This document shows, piece after piece, positions 35,911 to 44,735 of a DNA stretch of 64,000 nucleotides; positions within the stretch are counted from its first letter, which is position 1; each line of letters opens with the position of its first letter. The translations under genes were made by a program, and so were the position numbers. A model generated the notes under the pieces. It was not told the origin of the DNA and did not search any database. It saw nothing but the letters and a program-made list of their open reading frames with translations. This DNA comes from Actinacidiphila sp. DG2A-62 (lineage in GTDB: Bacteria > Actinomycetota > Actinomycetes > Streptomycetales > Streptomycetaceae): contig NZ_JAYMGI010000002.1 in the NCBI RefSeq assembly GCF_035825295.1, positions 4,946,501-5,010,500 of the forward strand, in the 5' to 3' direction.

Positions 35911-36444
35911 GTGGGTCCCCGAGCGAGGGCGCACGGGAACCCACCGGAGGCCCGGCACCAGGGGACGCCGGCCGCAGGGGGAGAAGCAACCGATCGCTCG
36001 ACGACCGAGCAGCCCACCCCACGCACGCCCATCCCCGTGCCCGCGTTCCCCGACCGCGTGCCGCGCCGCCGCGCCCGCAACCCGAGCCGGCGCACCCACA
36101 AGCTGACCACGCGCCTGTCGCTCGACGAGAAGAGCGAGATCACCGCCGCCGCAGCTCAGCGCGCCGTCACCGTCGCCCGGTTCCTCGCCGCCGCAGCTCT
36201 CACCGCCGCCCGCGGCTCGCTCCCGGTGCGCAGCAACGAGCAACTCGACACGGCGATCGACGAGTTGGCGGCCCTGCGCACCGCGATCTCCCGCGTCGGC
36301 AACAACATCAACCAGATCGCGTACGTCTACAACTCCGGCGGCCGGCCCCGGCCCGGCGAACTCGACCACGCACTCGCCGTACTGACCCGCATCCTCGACC
36401 GCGTCGACGACACGGCCGACACTCTGGCGCGCAGGCGGGTGTGA
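35911..36444 (+). CDS. mobC: MobC-like relaxosome accessory protein
   Basis: Encodes 177 residues from GTG 35911 (the first start after an in-frame stop; GGGGA lies upstream). The C-terminal 100 residues contain a ribbon-helix-helix-like segment (LTTRLSLDEKSEITAAAAQR) and the conserved MobC block SRVGNNINQIAYVYNSGG. MobC proteins help the relaxase melt and bind oriT. The N-terminal 50 residues are Pro/Arg-rich and may not be translated if a later start is used. The stop overlaps the relaxase ATG (TGATG). Confidence 0.85.
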   Translation: MGPRARAHGNPPEARHQGTPAAGGEATDRSTTEQPTPRTPIPVPAFPDRVPRRRARNPSRRTHKLTTRLSLDEKSEITAAAAQRAVTVARFLAAAALTAARGSLPVRSNEQLDTAIDELAALRTAISRVGNNINQIAYVYNSGGRPRPGELDHALAVLTRILDRVDDTADTLARRRV

Positions 36445-38216
36445 TGGTCCCGAAGATCCGGCGCGGCTCGCGCACCCACGGCGTGCTCGCCTATCTCTTC
36501 GGCCCTGGCAAACGCGACGAGCACACCGACCCCCACCTCGTCGGCTCCTGGGACGGCTTCGCTCCCGACCCCGGCCGCGACACCAGCTCCCGCCCCGACC
36601 CGAAGGCGACCCTCGCTCGCCTGGCCGCAGTCCTGGACCTGCGGGTCAAGCAGGCCGGCAGCAGTGCACCCGCCCAGCACGTATGGCACTGTTCGGTCCG
36701 CACCGACCCTCACGATCGTCGGCTGAACGACGCCGAGTGGGACACAGTCGCCCGCCGCCTCGTCCAGGCCGTGGGCCTCGCGCCCGAAGGCGACCCGGAC
36801 GGCTGCCGCTGGGTCGCCGTACGCCACGCCGAGGACCACATCCACATCGTGGCCACCATGGTCAGGGGCGACCTGCGCCGCCCCCGCATGAACTACGACT
36901 TCAAGAAGGCCCAGGCCGAATGCCGCCGCATCGAAGGGGAGATGGGCCTGCGCCGGCTCAACCCCGGCGACGGCACCGCCGCCAAGAAGCCCACCAGCGC
37001 CGAACGGTTCAAAGCCGAGCGCACCGGCCGCGCCGAGACCCCACGCGAGACACTGCGCGAAGCCGTCCGCCAGGCGCTTGCCGGTGCCGCCGACGAGGCC
37101 GAGTTCTTCGCCCGGCTCCGCGACAAGGGCGTACGTATCACGACGCGCGAAGCTCCCTCGGGCGACACCACCGGCTACAGCGTGGCGCTGCCCGGCGACC
37201 GCAACCGCGACGGCACCCCGGTCTGGTTCCCCGGCTCCGCCCTCGCGCCCGACCTGTCCCTGCCCAAGATCCGCCTCCGCCTGACCGGCTCCTCCCCGGG
37301 CCACCACCCCGTGCCACCGCAGGACGGCCCCGCGCGACCGCCATGGTCACCGCCCGCCCGCGAGCGGCGCATCGCCACCGGCGCCGCCGAACGCGCGGCT
37401 CTCGTCCTTGACCGAGGTGGCGACGGAGCCGCCGGCCAGCTCGTCGGCATGGGCGAACTCCTGGACGCCGTCGCGCAGACCTCCCCGACCGCGACCCGAG
37501 CCGAACTGGCCACCGCGGCACGCGCCTTCGAACGCGCCACCCGTAGCCACACCCGCGCCGAACACGCCGACATGCGTGCCCTGCGCTCCGCCGCCCGCGG
37601 CATCGTCCGGGCCGGCGGGGCGCTGGGCCGGGGCGAAGACGGCGGCGCCACCGCGATGCTCTTGTCCACCCTGATCCTGGCCGCGATCGCCGCGGCCCGC
37701 TGGCACTCCGCCCGCGGACACGCCCAGCAAGCAGCAGCCGCTGGCCAGACCGCCCAGCACCTGCGAGCGGCCTACCGCCAAGCGGCCAACGCGCCTCTCC
37801 GGACCCTGCGCAGCCAAGGCCGAGCCCTGCCCGAAGCCCAACGTCGGGGCCTCGAAGCCACCATCCGCGCGGTGCTGCCGGAAACGTCCTCGGACCTGGG
37901 CGATGAGAGGAAGCACGACGCGCTGGCCGCCACCCTCGCCCAGGCCGAGCGAGCCGGCCACGATCCGCAGGCACTGTTGCGGCAGGCCATCGACATGCGG
38001 GAACTCGACACTGCCGACGACGTGAACGACGTCCTGGTCTGGCGCCTGCGCCGCCTGGCCGACCTCCCCGCCAACCCGGGCGGCGCCCCACGTTCCGCCA
38101 CGACCGGCACCGCCCGCTCGACGGCAACGCCTCGCCGGACCGGCGTTCACGGCGCGCCACCGGCTGCGCCGCGAGCCCTCGCACCGGACTCCCGCGACCG
38201 CCCGCCGCGTCGCTGA
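36444..38216 (+). CDS. MobA/VirD2-like relaxase
   Basis: Encodes 590 residues from ATG 36444. The N-terminal relaxase domain carries the His-triad motif HAEDHIHIVATMV near residue 135, preceded by VWHCSVRTDPHD near 75, and followed by FKKAQAECRRIE. A candidate nicking Tyr is in GVLAYLFGPGK near residue 17. After residue 330 the protein is helical and Ala-rich, with one hydrophobic segment (AMLLSTLILAAIAAARW near 410). It nicks oriT and pilots the DNA strand during mobilisation. Intact and tightly coupled to mobC. Confidence 0.9.
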   Translation: MVPKIRRGSRTHGVLAYLFGPGKRDEHTDPHLVGSWDGFAPDPGRDTSSRPDPKATLARLAAVLDLRVKQAGSSAPAQHVWHCSVRTDPHDRRLNDAEWDTVARRLVQAVGLAPEGDPDGCRWVAVRHAEDHIHIVATMVRGDLRRPRMNYDFKKAQAECRRIEGEMGLRRLNPGDGTAAKKPTSAERFKAERTGRAETPRETLREAVRQALAGAADEAEFFARLRDKGVRITTREAPSGDTTGYSVALPGDRNRDGTPVWFPGSALAPDLSLPKIRLRLTGSSPGHHPVPPQDGPARPPWSPPARERRIATGAAERAALVLDRGGDGAAGQLVGMGELLDAVAQTSPTATRAELATAARAFERATRSHTRAEHADMRALRSAARGIVRAGGALGRGEDGGATAMLLSTLILAAIAAARWHSARGHAQQAAAAGQTAQHLRAAYRQAANAPLRTLRSQGRALPEAQRRGLEATIRAVLPETSSDLGDERKHDALAATLAQAERAGHDPQALLRQAIDMRELDTADDVNDVLVWRLRRLADLPANPGGAPRSATTGTARSTATPRRTGVHGAPPAAPRALAPDSRDRPPRR

Positions 38217-38321
38217 GCCCCGGCCCGGCGGCCCCGCACCAGACCCGCCGGACCGGCCGAAATCCCTGGACAACCCACCCCACCTGCCGATACGGATGAA
38301 CAGACCGGCTCAGAGACGGAG

Positions 38322-38726
38322 ATGACGCTCGTGCTCAGAACGAACGACCACTTCACCGAGGCACCTCCCGTCCCGCCTGCTGCTCCTGCCGGCAGCGACC
38401 CGCTGCCGCAGCTCCAGCACGAACTCAAGGCTCCGTCCGGCCCCCGCGCCTACCGCTACATTCGCCATCCGCAGAAGCTGGCCCTGCGCGGCATCCCCGT
38501 CAGGTGCTCGGCCTGTCGGGCGCTTCGCGACTGGCTCCTGATCAACCAGGGCCGCATCACCTGGGTCCACTGCCGCTGCAACAACGAGTGGCACGAACCC
38601 GAGATCACCCGCGCCGCCTTCGAAGCACTGGCCCACCTGCCCGACACCACCACCTACGCCAGCGTGGAGGAGGGCGTGGCCGCCATGGGCTTCGACGGCA
38701 GCTTCGCCGGCACCTACCTGGAGTAA
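38322..38726 (+). CDS. hypothetical zinc-ribbon-like protein
   Basis: Encodes 134 residues from ATG 38322, following GGAGATG-like sequence. Two Cys pairs (VRCSACRALRDW and WVHCRCNNEWHEPE, residues about 65-95) look like a zinc ribbon. No catalytic motif. It lies 105 bp after the relaxase in the same direction and may belong to the mobilisation operon. Function unknown. Confidence 0.65.
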   Translation: MTLVLRTNDHFTEAPPVPPAAPAGSDPLPQLQHELKAPSGPRAYRYIRHPQKLALRGIPVRCSACRALRDWLLINQGRITWVHCRCNNEWHEPEITRAAFEALAHLPDTTTYASVEEGVAAMGFDGSFAGTYLE

Positions 38727-39154
38727 GGCCCGGTTCTGCATGACCTTCGATGCGCGCAGGGTGGACGGCGATGCACGGTGGTCACGGAGCGGGCGAAGCG
38801 GGTGAGGAAGGTGGCTTCCTCGATGGGGTGTCGCCACCGCCGGTCACGGCGGTGTCCCGGTCCTTGAACGAAAGAAAAAGCCTCAGCAACTTGATGTAGC
38901 CGGTCTGGTCGTCGTCGACCATCTCGTCGTCGAGCTTCTCGGTCGGGCCCCGTGTCCTCCATCAGGACGGGACCGTCGACGCCGTCGGGGAAGCCGGGAA
39001 CTCCTCCACCTCGGTCGAGGTCGTCAGCGAGCCGCCGACGAAGACGGAGCTGCCGAAGAGCAGGGGCGTGAGCTGGGCGCGGGCGGTGTAGAGGGCGGCG
39101 GGCACCCGGCGGGGCCGGAGCCGATGATGACGACGTCGCGGATGCCGCCGCTCA
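38727..39154 (-). pseudogene. trxB: thioredoxin reductase remnant of the ars operon
   Basis: The start reads VVIIGSGPAG and, in another frame, ALYTARAQLTPLLFGSSVFV, GGSLTTSTEVEEFP, the FAD-binding N-terminus of TrxB. After a jump, VTGGGDTPIEEATFLTRFAR, VTTVHRR and TLRASKVMQ match the NADPH-binding domain. The CxxC active site and most of the middle and C-terminus are missing, and at least two frame changes occur. It follows arsC with overlap, the usual place for the arsenic-linked thioredoxin reductase. Confidence 0.85.
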
Positions 39155-39565
39155 TGCCGACGGCTCCGGGGCGATCTCGGCAATCAGGCCCTCCACCAGC
39201 GTCTTGATCTCGTCGCGGATGGGGCGTACGGCCTCCACGCCCTGGCCGGCCGGGTCTTCGAGATCCCAGTCGAGGTAGCGCTTGCCGGGGAAGACAGGGC
39301 AGGTGTCGCCGCAGCCCATGGTGATGCACACATCCGACTCACGGACTGCATCGATGGTGAGGACCTTGGGGACCTCGGCGGAGATGTCGATGCCGACCTC
39401 GGCCATGGCCGCCACCGCCGCGGGGTTGACCTCCTTGCCCGGCGTGGAGCCGGCGGAGCGGACCTCGACGCGGTCGCCTGCGAGGTGGGTGAGCCACGCG
39501 GCGGCCATCTGGGAGCGGCCGGCGTTGTGGACACAGACGAACAGTACGGACGGCTTGTCGGGCAT
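39152..39565 (-). CDS. arsC: arsenate reductase, low-molecular-weight phosphatase type
   Basis: Encodes 137 residues from ATG 39565. The P-loop is FVCVHNAGRSQMA near residue 10 (CxxNxGRSQ), with the redox Cys in MGCGDTCPVFPG near 83-87 and the catalytic Asp in KRYLDWDLEDPAG. These are the hallmarks of thioredoxin-linked ArsC, which reduces arsenate to arsenite in the cytoplasm. Its usual partner reductase is only a remnant here, so it must rely on a host thioredoxin system. Divergent from arsR. Confidence 0.95.
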   Translation of the reverse strand: MPDKPSVLFVCVHNAGRSQMAAAWLTHLAGDRVEVRSAGSTPGKEVNPAAVAAMAEVGIDISAEVPKVLTIDAVRESDVCITMGCGDTCPVFPGKRYLDWDLEDPAGQGVEAVRPIRDEIKTLVEGLIAEIAPEPSA

Positions 39566-39679
39566 CGTCTTCGTTCTTCCTGATGGAGTCGGTCGCGGCA
39601 GCACGGGGCGAGGCCGCGGAAGGCGTGGGGAGCCCGGACGGGCTGGCGTCAGTCCCCGCTGATGTGAAAGTATCACCCC

Positions 39680-39994
39680 ATGCTGACGTCAGTCGATACT
39701 GATCTGATCCGGGTTCTGGCCGATCCCCTGCGGCTGCAGATCGTCACCCTGCTCGCGCGCGAGACGCTGTGCACGACGCACCTGGTGGAGGAGACCGGAG
39801 CGCGTCAGACCAACCTGTCCAACCACCTGCGAGTGCTGCGCGAGGCCGGTGTCGTCGACACCGAGCCGTGCGGCCGGTTCACCTACTACAAATTGCGCCC
39901 CGCCGTTCTGGAGCAGCTCGCGGGGTCGTTCACCCAACTGGCGGCCACGGCCCGCCAGACGGAGCTGAACAACACCAAGCGTGCCTGTCCCTGA
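39680..39994 (+). CDS. arsR: ArsR-family repressor 1
   Basis: Encodes 104 residues from ATG 39680. Winged HTH: LADPLRLQIVTLLARETLC, HLVEETGARQTNLSNHLRVL, then the wing CGRFTYYKLRP. ArsR proteins leave DNA when bound to arsenite or similar metalloids. The Cys pattern (LCTTHL rather than CVC) differs from ArsR 2 at 41624, so the inducer site may differ. It lies between arsC and the aquaporin gene and probably controls both through the 114-bp gap at 39566-39679. Confidence 0.9.
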   Translation: MLTSVDTDLIRVLADPLRLQIVTLLARETLCTTHLVEETGARQTNLSNHLRVLREAGVVDTEPCGRFTYYKLRPAVLEQLAGSFTQLAATARQTELNNTKRACP

Positions 39995-40055
39995 TCGTCG
40001 CCGATTCCTCCCGCCGGTCTTTGAGGCCGCGCCGTTCCCGTACCCGGAGACCTTC

Positions 40056-40835
40056 TTGAGCGCCACCGATGCCGCTGCCGGACCCGTCGCCGCCCCCGCG
40101 CCCGCCGCGCCGCAACCGGCACCCGGCGCCACCCCGTCTCGGGCGCCCCTGGTGCGCCGGGCCGCTGCCGAACTGGTCGGCACCGCCGCCCTCGTCGCTG
40201 TAGTGGTGGGCTCGGGCGTCCAGGCCACCGAACTCACCCACGACGTGGCCCTGCAGCTGCTGGCGAACTCCACCGCCACCGTCTTCGGCCTCGGCGTGCT
40301 CATCGCTCTGCTCGGCCCAGTCTCCGGCGCGCACTTCAACCCTGTGGTCACCCTGGCCGAGTGGTGGACCGCCCGCCGCGGCGGAGGCGGAGTCACGTTG
40401 CGCGAGGCCGCGGTCTACATACCCGCGCAGATCGCGGGGGCGATCGGCGGCGCGGTCCTCGCGGACGCGATGTTCGGCAAGGTGCTGGTGGAATTCTCCA
40501 GCCACGACCGCAGTGCCGGGCACCTGCTGCTCAGCGAGGTCGTGGCCACCGCCGGGCTGATCCTGCTGATCTTCGGCCTGGCCCGCACCGACCGGCTGCA
40601 CATGGCGGCCGTCGCGGTCGCCTCCTACATCGGCGCCGCGTACTGGTTCACGTCCTCCACCTCGTTCGCCAACCCGGCCGTCGCCATCGGCCGCGCCTTC
40701 ACCGACACCTTCGCCGGCATCGCACCCGGTTCGCTGGCCGGCTTCGTCGCCGCCCAATTGGTCGGCGCGGTGGTGGGCCTCGCTCTGGTCGCGGTCGTCT
40801 TTGGCGAACCGGCGGCGGCACCCGCCGACGGCTGA
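40056..40835 (+). CDS. MIP/aquaporin-family channel of the ars cluster
   Basis: Encodes 259 residues from TTG 40056, after CGGAGA; a GTG at 39981 overlapping arsR would add 25 residues. Six hydrophobic segments and two half-helix motifs, GAHFNPVVTLAEW (NPV) and SFANPAVAIGRAF (NPA). Aquaporins in ars operons let arsenite leave the cell down its gradient after ArsC reduces arsenate, replacing an Acr3 or ArsB pump; no pump is seen nearby. The first NPA is NPV, a known variant. Confidence 0.88.
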   Translation: MSATDAAAGPVAAPAPAAPQPAPGATPSRAPLVRRAAAELVGTAALVAVVVGSGVQATELTHDVALQLLANSTATVFGLGVLIALLGPVSGAHFNPVVTLAEWWTARRGGGGVTLREAAVYIPAQIAGAIGGAVLADAMFGKVLVEFSSHDRSAGHLLLSEVVATAGLILLIFGLARTDRLHMAAVAVASYIGAAYWFTSSTSFANPAVAIGRAFTDTFAGIAPGSLAGFVAAQLVGAVVGLALVAVVFGEPAAAPADG

Positions 40836-40872
40836 CGCGGCGGGCGCCGCAGTGGACCGAGGATGTCGGCTG

Positions 40873-41583
40873 TTAGCGCTGCACGCTGCTGGTGTCGATG
40901 AGGCGGGCCAGTACGCTGAGGACGGCCAGCTGCTCCAGGGCCTCGTGCTGGGTCCACTCGGCGGTGTCGTGCGCCGCGGGGTTGCGTATGGCGAAGAAGG
41001 CGGCCAGTCCCAGCTGGAGCGCGCCGCGCTGACGGCTCTGGGTGGTGGGGCTCGTGGGGTCGCCGGCCACGCGCAGGCGCGGCTTGCCCGCCTCAGCCGG
41101 CTTGTCGCTGAAGGCCTCCTGTATCACCTTGTCGTCGGAGATGTCGGTACGGCCCAGCTTGGTCTGGGTGTGGGCGTTGATGGAGCTGGCAGCGGCGTGC
41201 ACGGCTGCCCGGTAGTGGCGCGAGTCCCAGAAAGTGCGGGCCGCGTCCCAGATCCACGGGTGGAAGCGGTCGGCCACCAGACTCGGAGCGTCTGGTGCCA
41301 GCCGGACCTTCCACTCGTCCAGGTCGGCCAGGATGCCCAGGGCCCGTTGCGCCTGGTGGCGTGCGGTGGCCTCGCCGGCCATCTGGTCGATGTCGACCTT
41401 CTCGGCGAGCTGCGGATCCAGCGTCCGCAGAATCTGCTTGACGGTCGGTTCCGCGCGGTGCAGCTGGTCGTACAGCCGCTCGTCGCCCAGATACTCACCG
41501 GGCGGGGTGCTTCGTTCGTACGCGAGGCAGAGGTTGCTGAACGATTCCAACTGCTGCCGCATCCAGTCGCGATCCACGGCCAC
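40873..41583 (-). CDS. TIGR02391-type (Ymh) protein
   Basis: Encodes 236 residues from ATG 41583. The C-terminal half has the family blocks WIWDAARTFWDSRHYRAAVH, AAASSINAHTQTKLG and AAFFAIRNPAAHD. Proteins of this family are scattered on mobile elements and in defence-rich regions, with no settled function. It lies inside the arsenic region but on the opposite strand from its flanking arsenic genes on either side, so it is probably a passenger. Confidence 0.82.
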   Translation of the reverse strand: MAVDRDWMRQQLESFSNLCLAYERSTPPGEYLGDERLYDQLHRAEPTVKQILRTLDPQLAEKVDIDQMAGEATARHQAQRALGILADLDEWKVRLAPDAPSLVADRFHPWIWDAARTFWDSRHYRAAVHAAASSINAHTQTKLGRTDISDDKVIQEAFSDKPAEAGKPRLRVAGDPTSPTTQSRQRGALQLGLAAFFAIRNPAAHDTAEWTQHEALEQLAVLSVLARLIDTSSVQR

Positions 41584-41623
41584 AGGCTAGAGGACCGGTC
41601 CGACAATACGAGTGGACCTCGCG

Positions 41624-42004
41624 TCAGCCGGCCGCGGCGGGAAGGTCGAGCATGGTTGCCATGCCTGCGACCACCGAGGGTGCCACCGCGTAGTAGACCC
41701 ACGTGCCGCGGCGCTCGGAGGTCAGGAGCCCTGCTTCGCGGAGCTTCTTCAGGTGGTGGGAGACGGTCGGCTGGGAGACGCCGACGTCCTGGATGTCGCA
41801 CACGCACGCTTCCCCGCCCGGGTGCGAGGCGATCTTGGAGAACAGGCGCAGCCGGACCGGGTCGGACAGGGCCTTGAACATCGCGGCCATTCTCTCCGAG
41901 TCCTCCACCGACAGCTCGCCTGCGGTGATCGGCGGGCAGCACAGCACGGTCGGCGCGTCCTGGAGGACCGACAGCTCGGCCAACGGCGACGACGGGTTCG
42001 ACAT
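41624..42004 (-). CDS. arsR: ArsR-family repressor 2 with CVC motif
   Basis: Encodes 126 residues from ATG 42004. HTH region FKALSDPVRLRLFSKIASHP, GVSQPTVSHHLKKLREAGLL. The arsenite-binding Cys pair is ACVCDIQDV, as in classical ArsR, plus an N-terminal CC (VLCCPPIT). Divergent from the flavin monooxygenase gene; the 106-bp gap 42005-42110 contains a repeated TCGATA-type AT-rich stretch that is a likely operator. Confidence 0.92.
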   Translation of the reverse strand: MSNPSSPLAELSVLQDAPTVLCCPPITAGELSVEDSERMAAMFKALSDPVRLRLFSKIASHPGGEACVCDIQDVGVSQPTVSHHLKKLREAGLLTSERRGTWVYYAVAPSVVAGMATMLDLPAAAG

Positions 42005-42110
42005 GCGTCTATGTTGACACTCGTCGATAGTGAGGCAACCTCGGGGATATCGACAGATATCGAAACAGTGGCCGGGTCACCGTCCGGCCGCCCGGAAGAA
42101 GGGCACCGCC

Positions 42111-43505
42111 ATGTCAGCTCCCGCCACCGGGGACCTGCCGGTCGTCGTCATCGGCGCCGGCCCCGTCGGCCTCGCCGCCGCCTCCCACCTGACCGAGCGC
42201 GGCCTGACCCCGCTCGTCCTGGAGGCCGGCCCGCGCGCCGGATCCGCAGTCCGCGAGTGGGGCCACGTGCGGCTGTTCTCCACGTGGGCCGAGCTGACCG
42301 ACCCCGCTGCCGAGAAGCTGCTGGCTCCCACCGGCTGGGCCAAGCCCGATGCGGCTACCTACCCCACCGGCAAGGAGTGGGCGGAGGCGTACCTCCAGCC
42401 ACTCGCCGACACCCTCGGCGACGCCGTACGGTACGGCGCCACGGTGACCGGGGTCTCCCGCGTGGGCCGTGACCGGATCGTCGACGCCGACCGCGATATC
42501 CAGCCCTTCACCGTTGACTATCGGCTCGCCGACGGCCGCGAGGAGCGCGTGCTGGCCCGCGCGGTCATCGACGCTTCCGGCACCTTCACCCTCCCCGCAC
42601 CCGCCGGCGGCAATGGCCTGCCGGCCCTCGGCGAGCGCGCCGCGGCCGACCGCATCACCTACCGCGTCCCCGACCTGGCCGATCCCGCCGTCCGCGCCCG
42701 GTACGCCAGGCGGCGCACCGCCGTGATCGGCTCGGGAGCCTCCGCCTTCACCGCGCTGGCCTCCCTCGCCGACCTGGCCAAGGAGGAGCCCGGCACCCAC
42801 GCGCTGTGGGTGCTGCGCCGCGGCATCTCCGGCTCCACCTTCGGCGGCGGCACCGCCGACCAGCTCCCCGCCCGCGGCGCTCTCGGCTTGGCGGCCAAGG
42901 CCGCCGTCGACGACGGACACGCCGACGCCGTCACCGGTTTCCGTACCGACGCGATCGAGACCGACGGCGACGGCCGCCTGGTCCTGGTCGGGGACGACGG
43001 CCGCCGACTGGAAGCGGTCGACGAGGTCATCGTGCTGACCGGCCTGCGCCCCGACCTGACCTTCCTCGGCGAGATCCGCCTCGGCCTCGACGAGCGCCTC
43101 CAGGCCCCGCCCGCGCTCGCCGAGGAGATCGACCCCAACCAGCACTCCTGCGGCAGCGTCCGCCCCCACGGCCACCGCGAACTCGCCCACCCCGAACCCG
43201 ACTTCTACATGGTCGGCATGAAGTCCTACGGCCGCGCCCCCACCTTCCTCGCCATGACCGGCTACGAGCAGGCCCGCTCGGTCGCCGCAGCGATCGCCGG
43301 CGACCTCGACGCCGCCGACCGCGTCGAACTCACCCTCCCCGAGACCGGCGTGTGCGGCGGCTCGGGCCTGTTCGACGACCCGACCGGACAGACGTCCTCT
43401 GGCTGCTGTATCCCCACGCCGCCGCTCGTCCAGATCGGCATCGGTTCCACCGCAGCCATCGAGATTGGCGAGTCCGGCAAGACGTCCGGCAGCTGCCGCG
43501 GCTGA
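42111..43505 (+). CDS. FAD-dependent monooxygenase of the ars cluster (ArsO-like)
   Basis: Encodes 464 residues from ATG 42111, preceded by GAAGAAGGG. FAD-binding VVVIGAGPVGLAAASHL at the N-terminus; NADP-binding TAVIGSGASAFTALASL near residue 205; a flavin monooxygenase layout. The C-terminus is Cys-rich (GVCGGSGLFDD, SSGCCIPTPP), which could bind arsenicals. Genes like this are common next to arsR in actinobacteria, but the exact reaction is not known to me. Confidence 0.85.
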   Translation: MSAPATGDLPVVVIGAGPVGLAAASHLTERGLTPLVLEAGPRAGSAVREWGHVRLFSTWAELTDPAAEKLLAPTGWAKPDAATYPTGKEWAEAYLQPLADTLGDAVRYGATVTGVSRVGRDRIVDADRDIQPFTVDYRLADGREERVLARAVIDASGTFTLPAPAGGNGLPALGERAAADRITYRVPDLADPAVRARYARRRTAVIGSGASAFTALASLADLAKEEPGTHALWVLRRGISGSTFGGGTADQLPARGALGLAAKAAVDDGHADAVTGFRTDAIETDGDGRLVLVGDDGRRLEAVDEVIVLTGLRPDLTFLGEIRLGLDERLQAPPALAEEIDPNQHSCGSVRPHGHRELAHPEPDFYMVGMKSYGRAPTFLAMTGYEQARSVAAAIAGDLDAADRVELTLPETGVCGGSGLFDDPTGQTSSGCCIPTPPLVQIGIGSTAAIEIGESGKTSGSCRG

Positions 43506-43745
43506 GCCTGCCCTGCGTTGCCCGCCGACACCACGAGGCCCAACCAACACCGGGGACTGGTCGCGGCCCGCGCCGCGCTTCTGGCACTGGTCTCGCCTAG
43601 ACCACCGGCTGCGGCACCCTTTCCTTCTTCCTCGCCACTCCTCCGTCATCCGGCGCGTGTAGTTGACGGAGGAGGTGCCGCACGTTGCAACCGCTGCCCG
43701 GTTGGGGGACACCCACCACGGGCGATGTGTCGCCTGATCTGGACG

Positions 43746-44137
43746 TCAGTTCTTCTTGGTGTACGTGGCGGCGGCGCGGGCCGCCGCGGTCTGGTCGGCG
43801 ACGTCCGCAGCGAGCCGGAGCACCGTGCCTGCGGAGGGGTGTCCGAGCGGAGCCGCGGTGATGATCTGGCGGAAGAGCCTGAAGGCGGCGTGGGGGCTCT
43901 ATTCAAACTGGCTGTCGGGGTAGGGCTGGTGGCCGTTGTCCATGGTGATGAGGTCGCGGCGGACCCGGCGGAGGGCGGTGACGTCTGTGCTGGGGCGCCG
44001 GGTGGTGCTGGCGGCTTCGATGGCGGCGTCGAGGAGCTGGTGGAGTGCCGGGTAGGCGGGGGTCCATGAGGCGGGGCGTTCGCTGGGCAGGGGAAGCCTT
44101 CGGCGGTCGTGATGTCTTCGGACGGTGCAATCGACAT
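43746..44137 (-). pseudogene. hypothetical plasmid-type protein with frameshift and in-frame TAG
   Basis: About 130 codons from ATG 44137 (MSIAPSEDITTAEGF). The frame shifts in the GGGG run at 44090-44093 (plus strand); one added base continues as LPSERPASWTPAYPALHQLL. A TAG at 43899-43901 then interrupts the frame, yet the same frame goes on with fully coding-like sequence (HAAFRLFRQIITAAPLGHPS) to a TGA at 43746. A single G-to-T change would explain the TAG. Family unknown; helical. The 240 bp between 43506 and 43745 hold nothing recognisable. Confidence 0.65.
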
Positions 44138-44208
44138 CGTGGTGCGGTGGACAGGCGGCCCGTGAGGGCGTTGTCGTTGGGCGGTGCCCCGTGAGGAGTA
44201 CACAGGCA

Positions 44209-44694
44209 TTACCGGCGGGGGCCGCTGGTGTCCACCGCCGGGCCGGCAGCGGTGGGGCGTTGGCCCAGTCGTGGCGGCTCTGGGGTGCGCGGTGCCTGTA
44301 CGGAACGGGCGACAGCCGCTTGGGCCAGGCGGATCGCCGGGGTCCGGTCCGGGAGCTGGGCGGCTTCGCGGGCGTCGATGATGTGGCCGATCGCTTGTAG
44401 GCGCGCTTGGCTCTCGGCTTGGGCGATGCGCAGATCTGCCGCTGACCTGGTGAGCCGTTCGAGGTCGTAGAAGGCCGGCACTTGGCCGGGCCCGGTCATG
44501 CCGTGGAGGCGGTCCTGGTGGACGACGACAGCGTTGGACGAGACGACGAGCGCGGAGCGGATATGCATCGCGGAGCGCAGCAGCGGGTCCTGGACCGGGC
44601 ATTGGAGGGCGAGGGTCTCCAGCTCCTCGATAGGGCGGGCCCAGGCTTTCTCGATCATCGCAGTGGCATGGTCCAAGACGGTGGCGTCGGGCAT
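44209..44694 (-). CDS. hypothetical helical protein
   Basis: Encodes 161 residues from ATG 44694, preceded by AGGGGAG. Rich in Ala, Arg and Leu, predicted all-helical (ATAMIEKAWARPIEELETLA, LRIAQAESQARLQAIGHIID). No family recognised. It follows the DUF317 gene in the same direction with a 41-bp gap, at the end of the transfer-region block. Confidence 0.65.
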   Translation of the reverse strand: MPDATVLDHATAMIEKAWARPIEELETLALQCPVQDPLLRSAMHIRSALVVSSNAVVVHQDRLHGMTGPGQVPAFYDLERLTRSAADLRIAQAESQARLQAIGHIIDAREAAQLPDRTPAIRLAQAAVARSVQAPRTPEPPRLGQRPTAAGPAVDTSGPRR

Positions 44695-44735
44695 AGACGA
44701 ACTCCCCTTCTCCGGAGGCGATCTGGGGGCTCGTG

